DNA from: Pseudomonas sp. RIT-PI-q
GTDB taxonomy: Bacteria > Pseudomonadota > Gammaproteobacteria > Pseudomonadales > Pseudomonadaceae
Length of the DNA: 64,000 nucleotides
NCBI RefSeq assembly: GCF_001297125.1
Contig: NZ_LHPC01000028.1
Location: 186,001 to 250,000 of the forward strand
Direction of reading: 5' to 3'
The position numbers were made by a program, and so were the translations under genes. A model generated the notes under the pieces. It worked only from the letters and a program-made list of their open reading frames with translations, had not been told where the DNA came from and searched no databases. Positions 17,673 to 24,158 of this stretch are shown here, piece by piece (position 1 is the stretch's first letter; each line of letters begins with the position of its first letter).

Positions 17673-17978
17673 ATGACCTCGCTCAAATCCCTTCTAGCTG
17701 TTGGCACGCTTGCTCTTGCATGCACTACTGCCTTCGCAGCCAACACACCCTATGGATCTTGTTCTGATAGCGCTCAGTCGTACCAAGACCGCTATCAATC
17801 GACTATGCGAGCTAGCGATCTCGTGTGTTACCAAAAAGCGTTGGAGCGAGAGCTTGGCGGCAACTCTAGCTATGCCTGTGATAAGAGCGCCGATCATTAC
17901 CAGGCGGCGTACGAGGCAAATCAACAATCTTCTGATCTTGTTTGTTATCAGGAGGCGTTGGAAAGAGAGCTGCAATAG
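17673..17978 (+). CDS. Secreted protein with two Cys-containing repeats
   Basis: 101 aa on the opposite strand to the late operon. A clear Sec signal peptide ends at about residue 22 (TTAFA). The mature part is two tandem repeats of about 34 residues, each beginning CSDSAQSYQDRYQ / CDKSADHYQAAYE and ending with SDLVCYQxALEREL, so each repeat has two Cys likely to pair in the periplasm. GGAG lies ahead of the ATG. It looks like an independently expressed accessory gene. Function unknown. Confidence 0.6.
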   Translation: MTSLKSLLAVGTLALACTTAFAANTPYGSCSDSAQSYQDRYQSTMRASDLVCYQKALERELGGNSSYACDKSADHYQAAYEANQQSSDLVCYQEALERELQ

Positions 17979-18003
17979 AGATACTTGGATTGACGTGTGG
18001 CGC

Positions 18004-18462
18004 TCACCTGCGGCAGACCTGCTCCGCCTTACTTAGCTCAGTGATCAAAACTGTCCGGATCGTGCCGCCGGTGCTGGTGTCGCGCTTTGCGGCCATCTCA
18101 ACGGCCTTGTATGCATTTGCGCCCATGTCCATGGCGGTCATGGCGTGATCCGAACCACTCCCGATGACATAAGGCCTTTCGAGCCAAATCGGTGTTTTGC
18201 AGAGGCCGTGCTCAGCGTTATATGCGGCATAGCAAAGTGATGCCCCATCAAACACCAGAGCTGAGCACTCAACCGTCCCGGTCACAGGTTCGCCGAACCA
18301 AGCACCAATCAGCTTTGAGTAGTCGCACACATAGCCGGCAAAGACGAACTTGACGCTCTTTACTTCCTGGCACTTGTCGAAGTCGTCGTAAGTAATCGAA
18401 TTGCCATTGCAGATACGCGAGTCATAGGCAATCACACCGTCTTTGTAGGCAATAGTCGTCAT
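18004..18462 (-). CDS. Phage Ntn-hydrolase, HslV/proteasome-like
   Basis: ATG at 18462 (GGAGGGTGC upstream) gives 152 aa beginning MTTIAYKDGVIAYDSR. After loss of Met this exposes an N-terminal Thr, the nucleophile of Ntn hydrolases such as HslV and proteasome beta subunits. The later VIGSGSDHAMTAMDMGANA segment matches the family's conserved GSG block. Such single-chain proteins occur in many phages next to lysis or packaging genes; the substrate is not known. Confidence 0.75.
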   Translation of the reverse strand: MTTIAYKDGVIAYDSRICNGNSITYDDFDKCQEVKSVKFVFAGYVCDYSKLIGAWFGEPVTGTVECSALVFDGASLCYAAYNAEHGLCKTPIWLERPYVIGSGSDHAMTAMDMGANAYKAVEMAAKRDTSTGGTIRTVLITELSKAEQVCRR

Positions 18463-18680
18463 GCACCCTCCGCAGGAACCACAGTGATCTCTCCCCATGC
18501 AGGGTGGAAGTCCACAGTCTCGCCGTCGGATGACTTGAGTGGAGAGTCGGCAACAACAGCGATGCCAGCCTTGGTATCGCACCAGATCACTTTAGTTTCC
18601 GTCAGGCCATCGATAAAGACATCCCGCCTTCCACGGCCATCGTCCCAGTAATGGACGTGCTCCCCTGATTGATCACTCAT
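18459..18680 (-). CDS. Hypothetical protein, 73 aa
   Basis: Small acidic beta-rich protein linked by ATGA overlap to the Ntn-hydrolase downstream and by a similar overlap to the gene upstream. The tight coupling suggests a three-gene unit with translational coupling. No domain recognised. Confidence 0.6.
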   Translation of the reverse strand: MSDQSGEHVHYWDDGRGRRDVFIDGLTETKVIWCDTKAGIAVVADSPLKSSDGETVDFHPAWGEITVVPAEGA

Positions 18681-18904
18681 GCAAGCACCTCGTATTCAAA
18701 CTGGGTATCGCCGCCCAGCACTGACGAATGAGCGTCGAACTCGGGAATGTCCACCACGCGCAGGTAATCAGACGTGACCTTGCCCTTGAAGGATTCGACG
18801 TGCACGGTCTTGCCGTTGAACGTGAAGACCACCGCCGCCTCCGCGCCGGCAACATCTCGATCCGGCAACTGGCGGACCAGTTTCTTAACGTTGATCGTCG
18901 TCAT
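18677..18904 (-). CDS. Hypothetical protein, 75 aa
   Basis: ATG at 18904 is preferred to a GTG at 18946, which lies inside the palindrome at 18939-18974. The product begins MTTINVKKLVRQLP and is small, soluble and beta-rich. It heads the three-gene unit with the 73-aa protein and the Ntn-hydrolase. The palindrome lies 35-70 bases upstream of its start. Confidence 0.6.
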   Translation of the reverse strand: MTTINVKKLVRQLPDRDVAGAEAAVVFTFNGKTVHVESFKGKVTSDYLRVVDIPEFDAHSSVLGGDTQFEYEVLA

Positions 18905-18938
18905 GCTATGCACCCCATGTCGATTCCTCGCTGGAGGT

Positions 18939-18974
18939 CGCGACACAATTTGATTGTTTGAAAAACGTGTCGCG
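18939..18974. promoter_or_regulatory. CGCGACAC-N20-GTGTCGCG inverted repeat
   Basis: CGCGACAC at 18939-18946 and GTGTCGCG at 18967-18974 are 8-bp arms separated by exactly 20 bases, rich in A+T. The same arms at the same spacing occur at 25042-25077 upstream of the replication gene. The site is between the Rz1 stop and the next start, so it is a candidate operator. Confidence 0.55.
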
Positions 18975-18976
18975 GA

Positions 18977-19255
18977 CTACTTGCTCTGACTGCGTTTGAT
19001 CTGGGCGTCCACCTGATCGGCGCAGGTGTCGAGCAGCTTGATGGCCTGATCCTTGAGCTCCCACACATCGCCGTTCAGGCGAAGACCAGCCTCAGACTCG
19101 GCCGCGTCGATCCGCTCACAGGGAATTAGCTCAGGCGCTTCAATTCTGACTGCCGTTGCCTTTGTTACCACTGGCGGGCTTCCCGCGCAGCCCGTCAGGC
19201 AGAGGCTGAGCAGCCCAGTCACGAACAGGCTTGCTGTTGCGCTTAAGGTCTTCAA
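18977..19255 (-). CDS. Rz1-like outer-membrane spanin
   Basis: 92-aa lipoprotein with lipobox LTGC (acceptor Cys 23). Its first 116 bases are nested in another frame of the Rz gene, the classic Rz/Rz1 arrangement. The product is longer than lambda Rz1 (60 aa precursor) and has a helical C-terminus. With Rz it should bridge inner and outer membranes and disrupt the outer membrane at lysis. Confidence 0.82.
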   Translation of the reverse strand: MKTLSATASLFVTGLLSLCLTGCAGSPPVVTKATAVRIEAPELIPCERIDAAESEAGLRLNGDVWELKDQAIKLLDTCADQVDAQIKRSQSK

Positions 19256-19517
19256 AGTCTTTCCTCGCCTTTTTGGCTTTGTCTTCGCTGGCCTTGATTC
19301 GCTGGTTCAAATCTTTCAGGTAGTCAGCGTTGCGCTGAGCTTCCGCTCGCAGCGTGGTGATCGTCGCCTGGCTCTCGGTATTGGCCGCGATGGCGTCGTC
19401 CTTGCTCTTGGCCTCGATCGTCACCTGACCTTCAAGCGCAATGACCTGGTAGTGCTGGATACCCAGCAACAGGCAGGCAACGAGCGCGATGATTGCTGCA
19501 GTTGCGAACGCTTTCAT
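19140..19517 (-). CDS. Rz-like inner-membrane spanin
   Basis: ATG at 19517 gives 125 aa. One N-terminal membrane segment (about 5-22) is followed by a periplasmic coiled coil (about 35-95) and a Pro/Gly-rich tail. The start overlaps the holin stop (ATGA) and the 3' part contains the Rz1 start in a shifted frame. Partner of the lipoprotein Rz1. Confidence 0.82.
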   Translation of the reverse strand: MKAFATAAIIALVACLLLGIQHYQVIALEGQVTIEAKSKDDAIAANTESQATITTLRAEAQRNADYLKDLNQRIKASEDKAKKARKDFEDLKRNSKPVRDWAAQPLPDGLRGKPASGNKGNGSQN

Positions 19518-19843
19518 ACTGAGTCCGCCTTGCGCCCGAGGAACTTGATAATCAGTTCTCGAATCGCTGTAACGCCGATGAACCCGATAGTGCCGCCTGC
19601 CGCGACAGACAGGCTGGAGGGCCAAGCCATCCATTCGATTACGCTGCTGGCAGAAAGGCTTAATGAACCACAGATGAGCGCCTCAAGGACCACGCGCCAC
19701 TTGTTGGCCTCTTTGCCCTCATACAGCACGCGCAACAGCGAGACGGTAGAGGCCATGATTGCGCCCTGCCAAAGCGGATTGCTCAGGACAAGCCAAACCT
19801 GGGCCCAGAAGTCGGGGTTTTTATCAGGCATGTTTTTGGACAT
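19514..19843 (-). CDS. Holin
   Basis: ATG at 19843 with GGGAGGAC gives 109 aa. Three hydrophobic stretches are visible (about 20-40, 50-68, 73-92). The N-terminus is short and charged and the C-terminus, KFLGRKADSV, is basic. This fits small phage holins of the HP1/lambda class. It leads the holin-Rz-Rz1 cassette. No endolysin gene is beside it or elsewhere in the window. Confidence 0.75.
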   Translation of the reverse strand: MSKNMPDKNPDFWAQVWLVLSNPLWQGAIMASTVSLLRVLYEGKEANKWRVVLEALICGSLSLSASSVIEWMAWPSSLSVAAGGTIGFIGVTAIRELIIKFLGRKADSV

Positions 19844-19930
19844 CCGGCTGTCCTCCCTTTCGGGGAGCGAATAGATCAGCTCCAGCAGCACTCCCAGCTC
19901 AGAGCGATGGGTGTGGTGGAGCCGAAAACG

Positions 19931-19955
19931 AAAAAGCCCCGCTCATTGGCGAGGC
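19931..19955 (-). terminator. Terminator ahead of lysis cassette
   Basis: GCCCCGC at 19936-19942 pairs with GCGAGGC at 19949-19955 (one G-U). On the minus strand it is followed by TTTTT and CGTTTT. It would end or attenuate late leader transcripts unless antiterminated. Confidence 0.65.
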
Positions 19956-20167
19956 CTTGAAATAGGTGTGAGGGTCTTTCCCCTCCTGTCCGCCGAAGAC
20001 CTTCTTTGCGTCTACGCCCTTTTGCATCGATCTCGCAATCCAGTCTCGTGCCACCCCGAGCATGTACGGCCAAGGTGCGCGGGCTGCCGGTGTTTTCTCG
20101 TGTCACTGCACTTACCGGCTTATCAGTGTCCAGGCCTTCCCGAAGGCTGCCCTAGCTACAGGTAAAT
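19956..20167 (-). other. Gene-poor structured stretch in late leader
   Basis: No convincing coding frame is seen on either strand; a 76-codon GTG frame exists but lacks a ribosome site and typical composition. Read on the minus strand the segment folds into several hairpins, for example GGCCTTC/GAAGGCC near 20130-20150, and ends at the terminator at 19931-19955. It may be leader RNA of the late transcript or a small RNA. Confidence 0.35.
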
Positions 20168-20407
20168 TCAGAAGGCTGGCGAGATGTCGAAGTAATAGTC
20201 CTTCCCTTCTTCGAAATGCTCGGCGCGATCAGCCACCACGTTGACGGTGTATTCGCCGTACGGGGTGTACTTGCCGTAGATCGCGTCTTCTTCCGCCGGG
20301 TTGGCCGACCACACAGCGCCGAAGCGCAAACGGGTCAGCGATTCCGACGAACCCTGAATAGGCCCTTTGGTGCGTAGAGTCATTTTGCAGCGGGTGATAT
20401 GCGACAT
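20168..20407 (-). CDS. Hypothetical protein, 79 aa
   Basis: Compact beta-rich protein with a conserved look (IYGKYTPYGEYTVNVVADRA, KDYYFDISPAF). It is the first gene of the late operon after the antiterminator region and precedes the lysis cassette. Proteins of this type recur at this place in Pseudomonas siphophages. No domain name can be given. Confidence 0.65.
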   Translation of the reverse strand: MSHITRCKMTLRTKGPIQGSSESLTRLRFGAVWSANPAEEDAIYGKYTPYGEYTVNVVADRAEHFEEGKDYYFDISPAF

Positions 20408-20476
20408 CGGTAGATCCTCGTGTATCGAATGAGCAAGAGGGTCTATCCGGTCTTTCGCCTGCGTTTGGGCAATAAA

Positions 20477-20500
20477 AAACCCGGCGCAGTGGCCGGGTTT
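20477..20500 (-). terminator. Late-leader hairpin A
   Basis: AAACCCGGC (20477-20485) pairs perfectly with GCCGGGTTT (20492-20500). On the minus strand a T-run follows (TTTTTTATTG). Its stem is nearly identical to hairpin B at 20827-20847, so the two flank the 20516-20821 segment. Confidence 0.7.
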
Positions 20501-20515
20501 CGATGAGCATTTCGC

Positions 20516-20821
20516 TCAAGTAACGGTGAAGCTAGCACTGGCTGCGAGGCAACTTGAACCCACGGAATGAATCGTTTCGAGTACAGCACTTCCGAAGATT
20601 TTTCCCATTTTACTATCCCCTTTCGCAGATGAATCCGCTGCGACCGGCATCGCGTGGCTAAGAACAACAGTTTTTACAGCAGCCAAACACATTACGCCGA
20701 GGGTTGAGATTGCCATCGCCACGGGTGTCGCACCCGAAAGCCCCAGAAACTGGGAGCCAAGACAGAAGCCTGGCTGAATCTCGATTGTACATGGGGTGTA
20801 GAGCAATCTAAACATTGCCAT
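20516..20821 (-). CDS. Possible small membrane protein in late leader
   Basis: An open frame with one hydrophobic segment (ATPVAMAISTLGVMCLAAV) lies between hairpins A and B. The start is unclear: ATG at 20821 directly abuts the T-run of hairpin B with no ribosome site, whereas ATG at 20608 has AGGGGAT upstream and would give only 30 aa. It could be a small lysis regulator or simply leader sequence. Low certainty. Confidence 0.3.
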   Translation of the reverse strand: MAMFRLLYTPCTIEIQPGFCLGSQFLGLSGATPVAMAISTLGVMCLAAVKTVVLSHAMPVAADSSAKGDSKMGKIFGSAVLETIHSVGSSCLAASASFTVT

Positions 20822-20826
20822 GAAAA

Positions 20827-20847
20827 AACCCGGCACTTGGCCGGGTT
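20827..20847 (-). terminator. tR'-like terminator downstream of late promoter
   Basis: AACCCGGC (20827-20834) pairs with GCCGGGTT (20840-20847). The minus strand then reads TTTTTTC. It starts about 35-40 bases after the predicted start of the late transcript, the arrangement of lambda PR'-tR', where Q protein is needed for read-through. Confidence 0.68.
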
Positions 20848-20889
20848 CAGGTATTCGTGTGCGTGTTGCGTGAATTGCGCACTATGGGA

Positions 20890-20918
20890 AAAGTACGCGC
20901 AATCTCCCGTCATGTCAA
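20890..20918 (-). promoter_or_regulatory. Predicted late promoter (PR'-like)
   Basis: On the minus strand a perfect -35 TTGACA (20918-20913), a 17-base spacer and TACTTT (20895-20890) lie just past the stop of the Q-like gene. A terminator follows at once. Position and order match lambda PR'. Confidence 0.6.
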
Positions 20919-20923
20919 TATGT

Positions 20924-21601
20924 TTATGCCGCCTCTTCTTCTCTTTCCGCGTGTATCACCTGCCATACTGGTTGTTGTGCCTGAATATCCACTTCCTTGA
21001 TGACTTCTTTAAGGGATTCCCACAGGTCGAGCCAGTCGCGCGTCCAGTTCTTCGGATCAATCGTCACGCCGAAGAAGGTCTTCATCTCGGCGGCGACCCG
21101 GGCCGGCCCCCACTCTTCTGCACCGACCACCTCCCCCTTGTACGATTGCAGGGCCAGGGTCACCAGGTACTGCGCCTTCACGCGCTTGGCCGATGTGAGG
21201 TCCGGCAACTTGGCGTGGGCGGTGATCAGCAGCACAGCATTCATGACGTGGCGCATGGTCATCGCCGGGTGGTAGAGGTAGTGCCCGAACTGCTGCACCT
21301 GGAACGGTAGAGTGTCGATGGCGCGCAGCACCTTGCCGATCGTGGCCAGGTGCGCGGCGCGGGCGGTGGACCGGCCGATTGGCGTGCGGCGCGTTTCGCT
21401 GATGCTGATTTTCTGCCGAACGATCTGAATGCGTTCTTCCTTGTCATCGCCCAGAGCGGCAAACACGGCCTCATGGCGGCGCATGCGGGTGCCGGCCTTC
21501 ACCGGTGCCGATTCGGCCTTGTCGATTGCCACGGCGCTGATCGACGCGTTCGATTCGTGCTGCGACTCAGTCCATACCTGCCTTGCGTTGATCAGCTTCA
21601 T
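20924..21601 (-). CDS. Candidate Q-type late antiterminator
   Basis: 225 aa, basic, mostly helical, starting MKLINARQVWTES; the ATG region overlaps the NinG stop. No Q family signature was recognised by eye. The assignment rests on place: after ninB and ninG at the end of the right early operon and immediately upstream of a promoter-terminator pair that opens the late genes. The Pseudomonas-type Q analogues differ from lambda Q. It could also be another late activator. Confidence 0.5.
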   Translation of the reverse strand: MKLINARQVWTESQHESNASISAVAIDKAESAPVKAGTRMRRHEAVFAALGDDKEERIQIVRQKISISETRRTPIGRSTARAAHLATIGKVLRAIDTLPFQVQQFGHYLYHPAMTMRHVMNAVLLITAHAKLPDLTSAKRVKAQYLVTLALQSYKGEVVGAEEWGPARVAAEMKTFFGVTIDPKNWTRDWLDLWESLKEVIKEVDIQAQQPVWQVIHAEREEEAA

Positions 21602-22173
21602 GCTGCTTCCTTCTTCAGTTCTCTGGTCTTTGCCCGGTAGTCGGCGGTCATCGCCTTCAGTTCTTCGATGGTGTACTTCTTCGGCTCATGCGGGCCTTCC
21701 AACCAATCGACCTGCTCGGCGCCGATCCGCTTAACCAGCGCGATGCGGTAGTTCACGATGTTTCCGGAAAGCTGTGTGTTGCATGGCGAACACTGGCGAT
21801 GGCAATTCAACGGCTCGAAGCGAAGCGCAGGGTTGCTCCCGACGGTCCGATAATGGCCGGCGTCGTACTTGCCCTGGTGGTGGCGGCCGCAACTGATGCA
21901 AGGCAGCTCGGCGTCCCGCTCACGTACCCAGGCATTGAAGGCGATCTGCGTGTCCTTGAGGTGGTCGGCCCGGCTCTTCAGCTTCTCCTTCCTAACCTTG
22001 ATCTCTTTGCGCTCGATCTGAGCCAGCGACTTGCGCGCCTTCTCCTGGTTGACGTTCTTGATGGCCAGCCCGCACTTGGGGCTGCATACGGCCTGACCCA
22101 GGCGCTGCGGCGGGAAGCTGACGCCGCAGGCCGGGTTCTTGCACTTCTTCGGCTTGGGTTGCTTGGCGATCAT
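21598..22173 (-). CDS. ninG: NinG/Rap recombination protein
   Basis: ATG at 22173 (AAGGAGGCC upstream) gives 191 aa. An N-terminal CKNPAC...VCSPKC zinc ribbon is followed by a charged coiled coil. Then comes the conserved LPCISCGRHHQGKYDAGHYR core with CNTQLSGN, the NinG/Rap signature. The family includes structure-specific endonucleases (lambda Rap) that target Red-pathway branched intermediates. The start overlaps the ninB stop. Confidence 0.9.
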   Translation of the reverse strand: MIAKQPKPKKCKNPACGVSFPPQRLGQAVCSPKCGLAIKNVNQEKARKSLAQIERKEIKVRKEKLKSRADHLKDTQIAFNAWVRERDAELPCISCGRHHQGKYDAGHYRTVGSNPALRFEPLNCHRQCSPCNTQLSGNIVNYRIALVKRIGAEQVDWLEGPHEPKKYTIEELKAMTADYRAKTRELKKEAA

Positions 22174-22640
22174 GCGGCCTCCTTGCTCAGTAGATCGGTG
22201 AACACAACGCCCTGTCCGGTGAAGAACGCGGCCATGCGGTCGGTGTACTGGATGCCTTGGGCGCGGTTGAACAGGCTGGTCACCGGGAAGCCGTCGGGGC
22301 CGAACAACTTGTGCTCGCCCATCAGGGCCAGCTTCTCCTCGTAGGGCAGATGGCGCATGACCCGATACCATGCCGCCTGAAAACCTGAATCCTCGTTCAG
22401 CAGGATCTGCACGCCGAAGTGCAGCTTGCAGTAGCGCCGGGCGTCGGCCGCATCACCGATCTGTGTCATCTCGGAAATGCGCTTGTACATCCCGAACCAC
22501 AATGAGTTCTGGTCGAGGGTGCGGTCCTTGCCGGGACGCAGCGAGACAACGACGAACTTCTTGTCGCGGTACATGGTGGTCAGGCTGGTAATGGCCTCGG
22601 TGAGCTTGGCCTGGCAGTTGACGCTGATCTTGTCGGTCAT
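22170..22640 (-). CDS. ninB: NinB recombination mediator
   Basis: 156 aa starting at ATG 22640, which overlaps the upstream TGA (TGATG). The segments RPGKDRTLDQNSLWFGMYKR and DAADARRYCKLHFGVQIL are typical of NinB/Orf. In lambda this protein binds single-stranded DNA and loads recombinases in the Red pathway. It fits with the phage Bet and Exo genes on the other arm. Confidence 0.88.
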   Translation of the reverse strand: MTDKISVNCQAKLTEAITSLTTMYRDKKFVVVSLRPGKDRTLDQNSLWFGMYKRISEMTQIGDAADARRYCKLHFGVQILLNEDSGFQAAWYRVMRHLPYEEKLALMGEHKLFGPDGFPVTSLFNRAQGIQYTDRMAAFFTGQGVVFTDLLSKEAA

Positions 22641-23260
22641 CACTGCGCCTCTCTGCTGATGGCGTCGTCAATGGCTTTTCTGATGGAAGTGCATCCCCCG
22701 GAAACAGTCCATTCATGGCCCAACTGCTCGCTGCCTTGCACTGGCAGACCAAAATCGTCCCCTTCGACCACTGGAAATTTTCTGGCATCAAGCCAGTTCA
22801 AACGATCAGCATCCTTGCGCAGCGTCTCGCTCTCAGCATCTATCTGGTCGCGCTCATCAGCCACTTGGGAATAGTTAGCGTGGTGACTCGCTTGCCACTC
22901 CTTGAACTGCCGCGACTGGCGTTCGATCTCGGCCTTCAGCTGGTCACGCTCTCGCTCTACCGCAGTCAAATCACCTCGAAGTCGCCTGATTATGTTGACC
23001 GCGTTATCCCTGTATTGAGTGATGTGCTCGATCTCGGTAATCAAGGTCAGGGCTGTGGCAGGCGTCATTACGCAGAGAAACTTTGCCTTGGCTTCGCGCT
23101 CAGGGCATGGGCCCGGTTGCTTCGGACTGTTGGTGCGCATGGTAGCGATGTAGGCGTGGTCATCCCGGATCGCCCACTCGCACCAGTTCTCCTGAATGAC
23201 ACGCCAGTTCAGATTGCCGCAGGCCTCAGCCACGGTCTTAAGTTCGCTGTGGTCGCTCAT
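22640..23260 (-). CDS. Ead/Ea22-like hypothetical protein
   Basis: ATG at 23260 gives 206 aa. It has an N-terminal globular part with WRVIQENWCEWAIRDD. A central coiled coil rich in Arg/Glu spans about 95-150, and a C-terminal LDARKFPVVEGDDFGLPV...TVSGGCTSIRKAIDDAI block follows. This build resembles Ead/Ea22-like phage proteins of unknown function. It lies between the replication genes and ninB. Confidence 0.6.
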   Translation of the reverse strand: MSDHSELKTVAEACGNLNWRVIQENWCEWAIRDDHAYIATMRTNSPKQPGPCPEREAKAKFLCVMTPATALTLITEIEHITQYRDNAVNIIRRLRGDLTAVERERDQLKAEIERQSRQFKEWQASHHANYSQVADERDQIDAESETLRKDADRLNWLDARKFPVVEGDDFGLPVQGSEQLGHEWTVSGGCTSIRKAIDDAISREAQ

Positions 23261-23352
23261 GCCGTCACCGCCATTGTGATCAGGACGCAGAACACGCCGA
23301 TAGAAAAGCCAGCCAGTGTCCAGGCTGCTGTGAAATGGATATTGGTGGTCAT
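23257..23352 (-). CDS. 31-aa single-pass membrane peptide
   Basis: A 31-codon frame exactly fills the space between two genes. Its ATG (23352) overlaps the DnaC-like stop as TGATG and its TGA overlaps the ATG of the next gene. The product is one hydrophobic helix (about residues 9-30: AAWTLAGFSIGVFCVLITMA). The double overlap argues that it is translated. Role unknown. Confidence 0.55.
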   Translation of the reverse strand: MTTNIHFTAAWTLAGFSIGVFCVLITMAVTA

Positions 23353-24158
23353 CAGAAACCCTCCTTTCCACGTTGAGATTCCCACTCGAACGGAATGACG
23401 ATCACCCCGCCCTCCCGCAGACGATCCGCACAGCGCTCACCGATAGCCGCCGGCAGCGCCTTGGCATCCAGGTTGGAAACGATCACAGTCGGGCGCTGCT
23501 CCTCGTACCGGCCATTGATGATTGCGAACAGCGTGGTCAGCTCAAAGTCACTGGGCTTTTCCTTGCTAACGCCGATCTCATCAAGGACCAGGAGCGACGG
23601 GCTGACGAGGCTCGACAGGATCTGGCTTTCGCTCTGCGCGCTGGTCCGGTCGTACGTGGCGCGGATCGCTTGCAGTACGGCGCCGACAGTGCGGTACACG
23701 GCGGTGGCGCTCGATCGGGCCATGATCTCGTGGGCGATCGCCACGGACAGGTGCGTCTTGCCGGTGCCAGGCTTGCCCAACAGCAACAGGCAACGGCCAG
23801 ACTCGGCGATCTGCGAGAACTCGCCGGCGTATCTACGGCAAGTGTTCAACGCCTTGTGCTGCTCGGCGGTGGTGGCCACGTAACCCTCAAAGGTCTTGCA
23901 GGCAAAGCGCTTCGGAATCAGCGCCGAGCCAAGCTTGCGCTCCATGGCCATGCGGAGCATCAACGCCTTGCTCTGGCGCTCGGACTCATCCGTCGCTTCC
24001 TGGGCAATGCGGGAACACTCGGGACAACCGGTCTTCAGCTCGCGGCCGATGACCAAGAAGATTTTCTGCTCGAACTCGCCGTGGGTGTCACAGTCGGCGG
24101 GCTGGATGCGAGTTCCTGGTGGAAACTCAGGAGTTGTTTGTACTGGCTCAGAACGCAT
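23352..24158 (-). CDS. DnaC-like helicase loader ATPase
   Basis: 268 aa. An N-terminal zinc-knuckle-like CPEC is followed by an AAA+ core with Walker A GKPGTGKT (128-135) and Walker B LLVLDEIG. A sensor-type VIVSNLD segment comes next. It overlaps the O-like initiator by 11 bases and has GGAGGACGG ahead of its ATG. It should bring the host DnaB helicase to the phage origin, the role of lambda P or E. coli DnaC. Confidence 0.87.
   Translation of the reverse strand: MRSEPVQTTPEFPPGTRIQPADCDTHGEFEQKIFLVIGRELKTGCPECSRIAQEATDESERQSKALMLRMAMERKLGSALIPKRFACKTFEGYVATTAEQHKALNTCRRYAGEFSQIAESGRCLLLLGKPGTGKTHLSVAIAHEIMARSSATAVYRTVGAVLQAIRATYDRTSAQSESQILSSLVSPSLLVLDEIGVSKEKPSDFELTTLFAIINGRYEEQRPTVIVSNLDAKALPAAIGERCADRLREGGVIVIPFEWESQRGKEGF

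Noticed and set aside
19876..20106. 76-codon GTG frame near the lysis cassette
   Set aside because: Weak start, runs through a terminator hairpin and has composition typical of a random frame.
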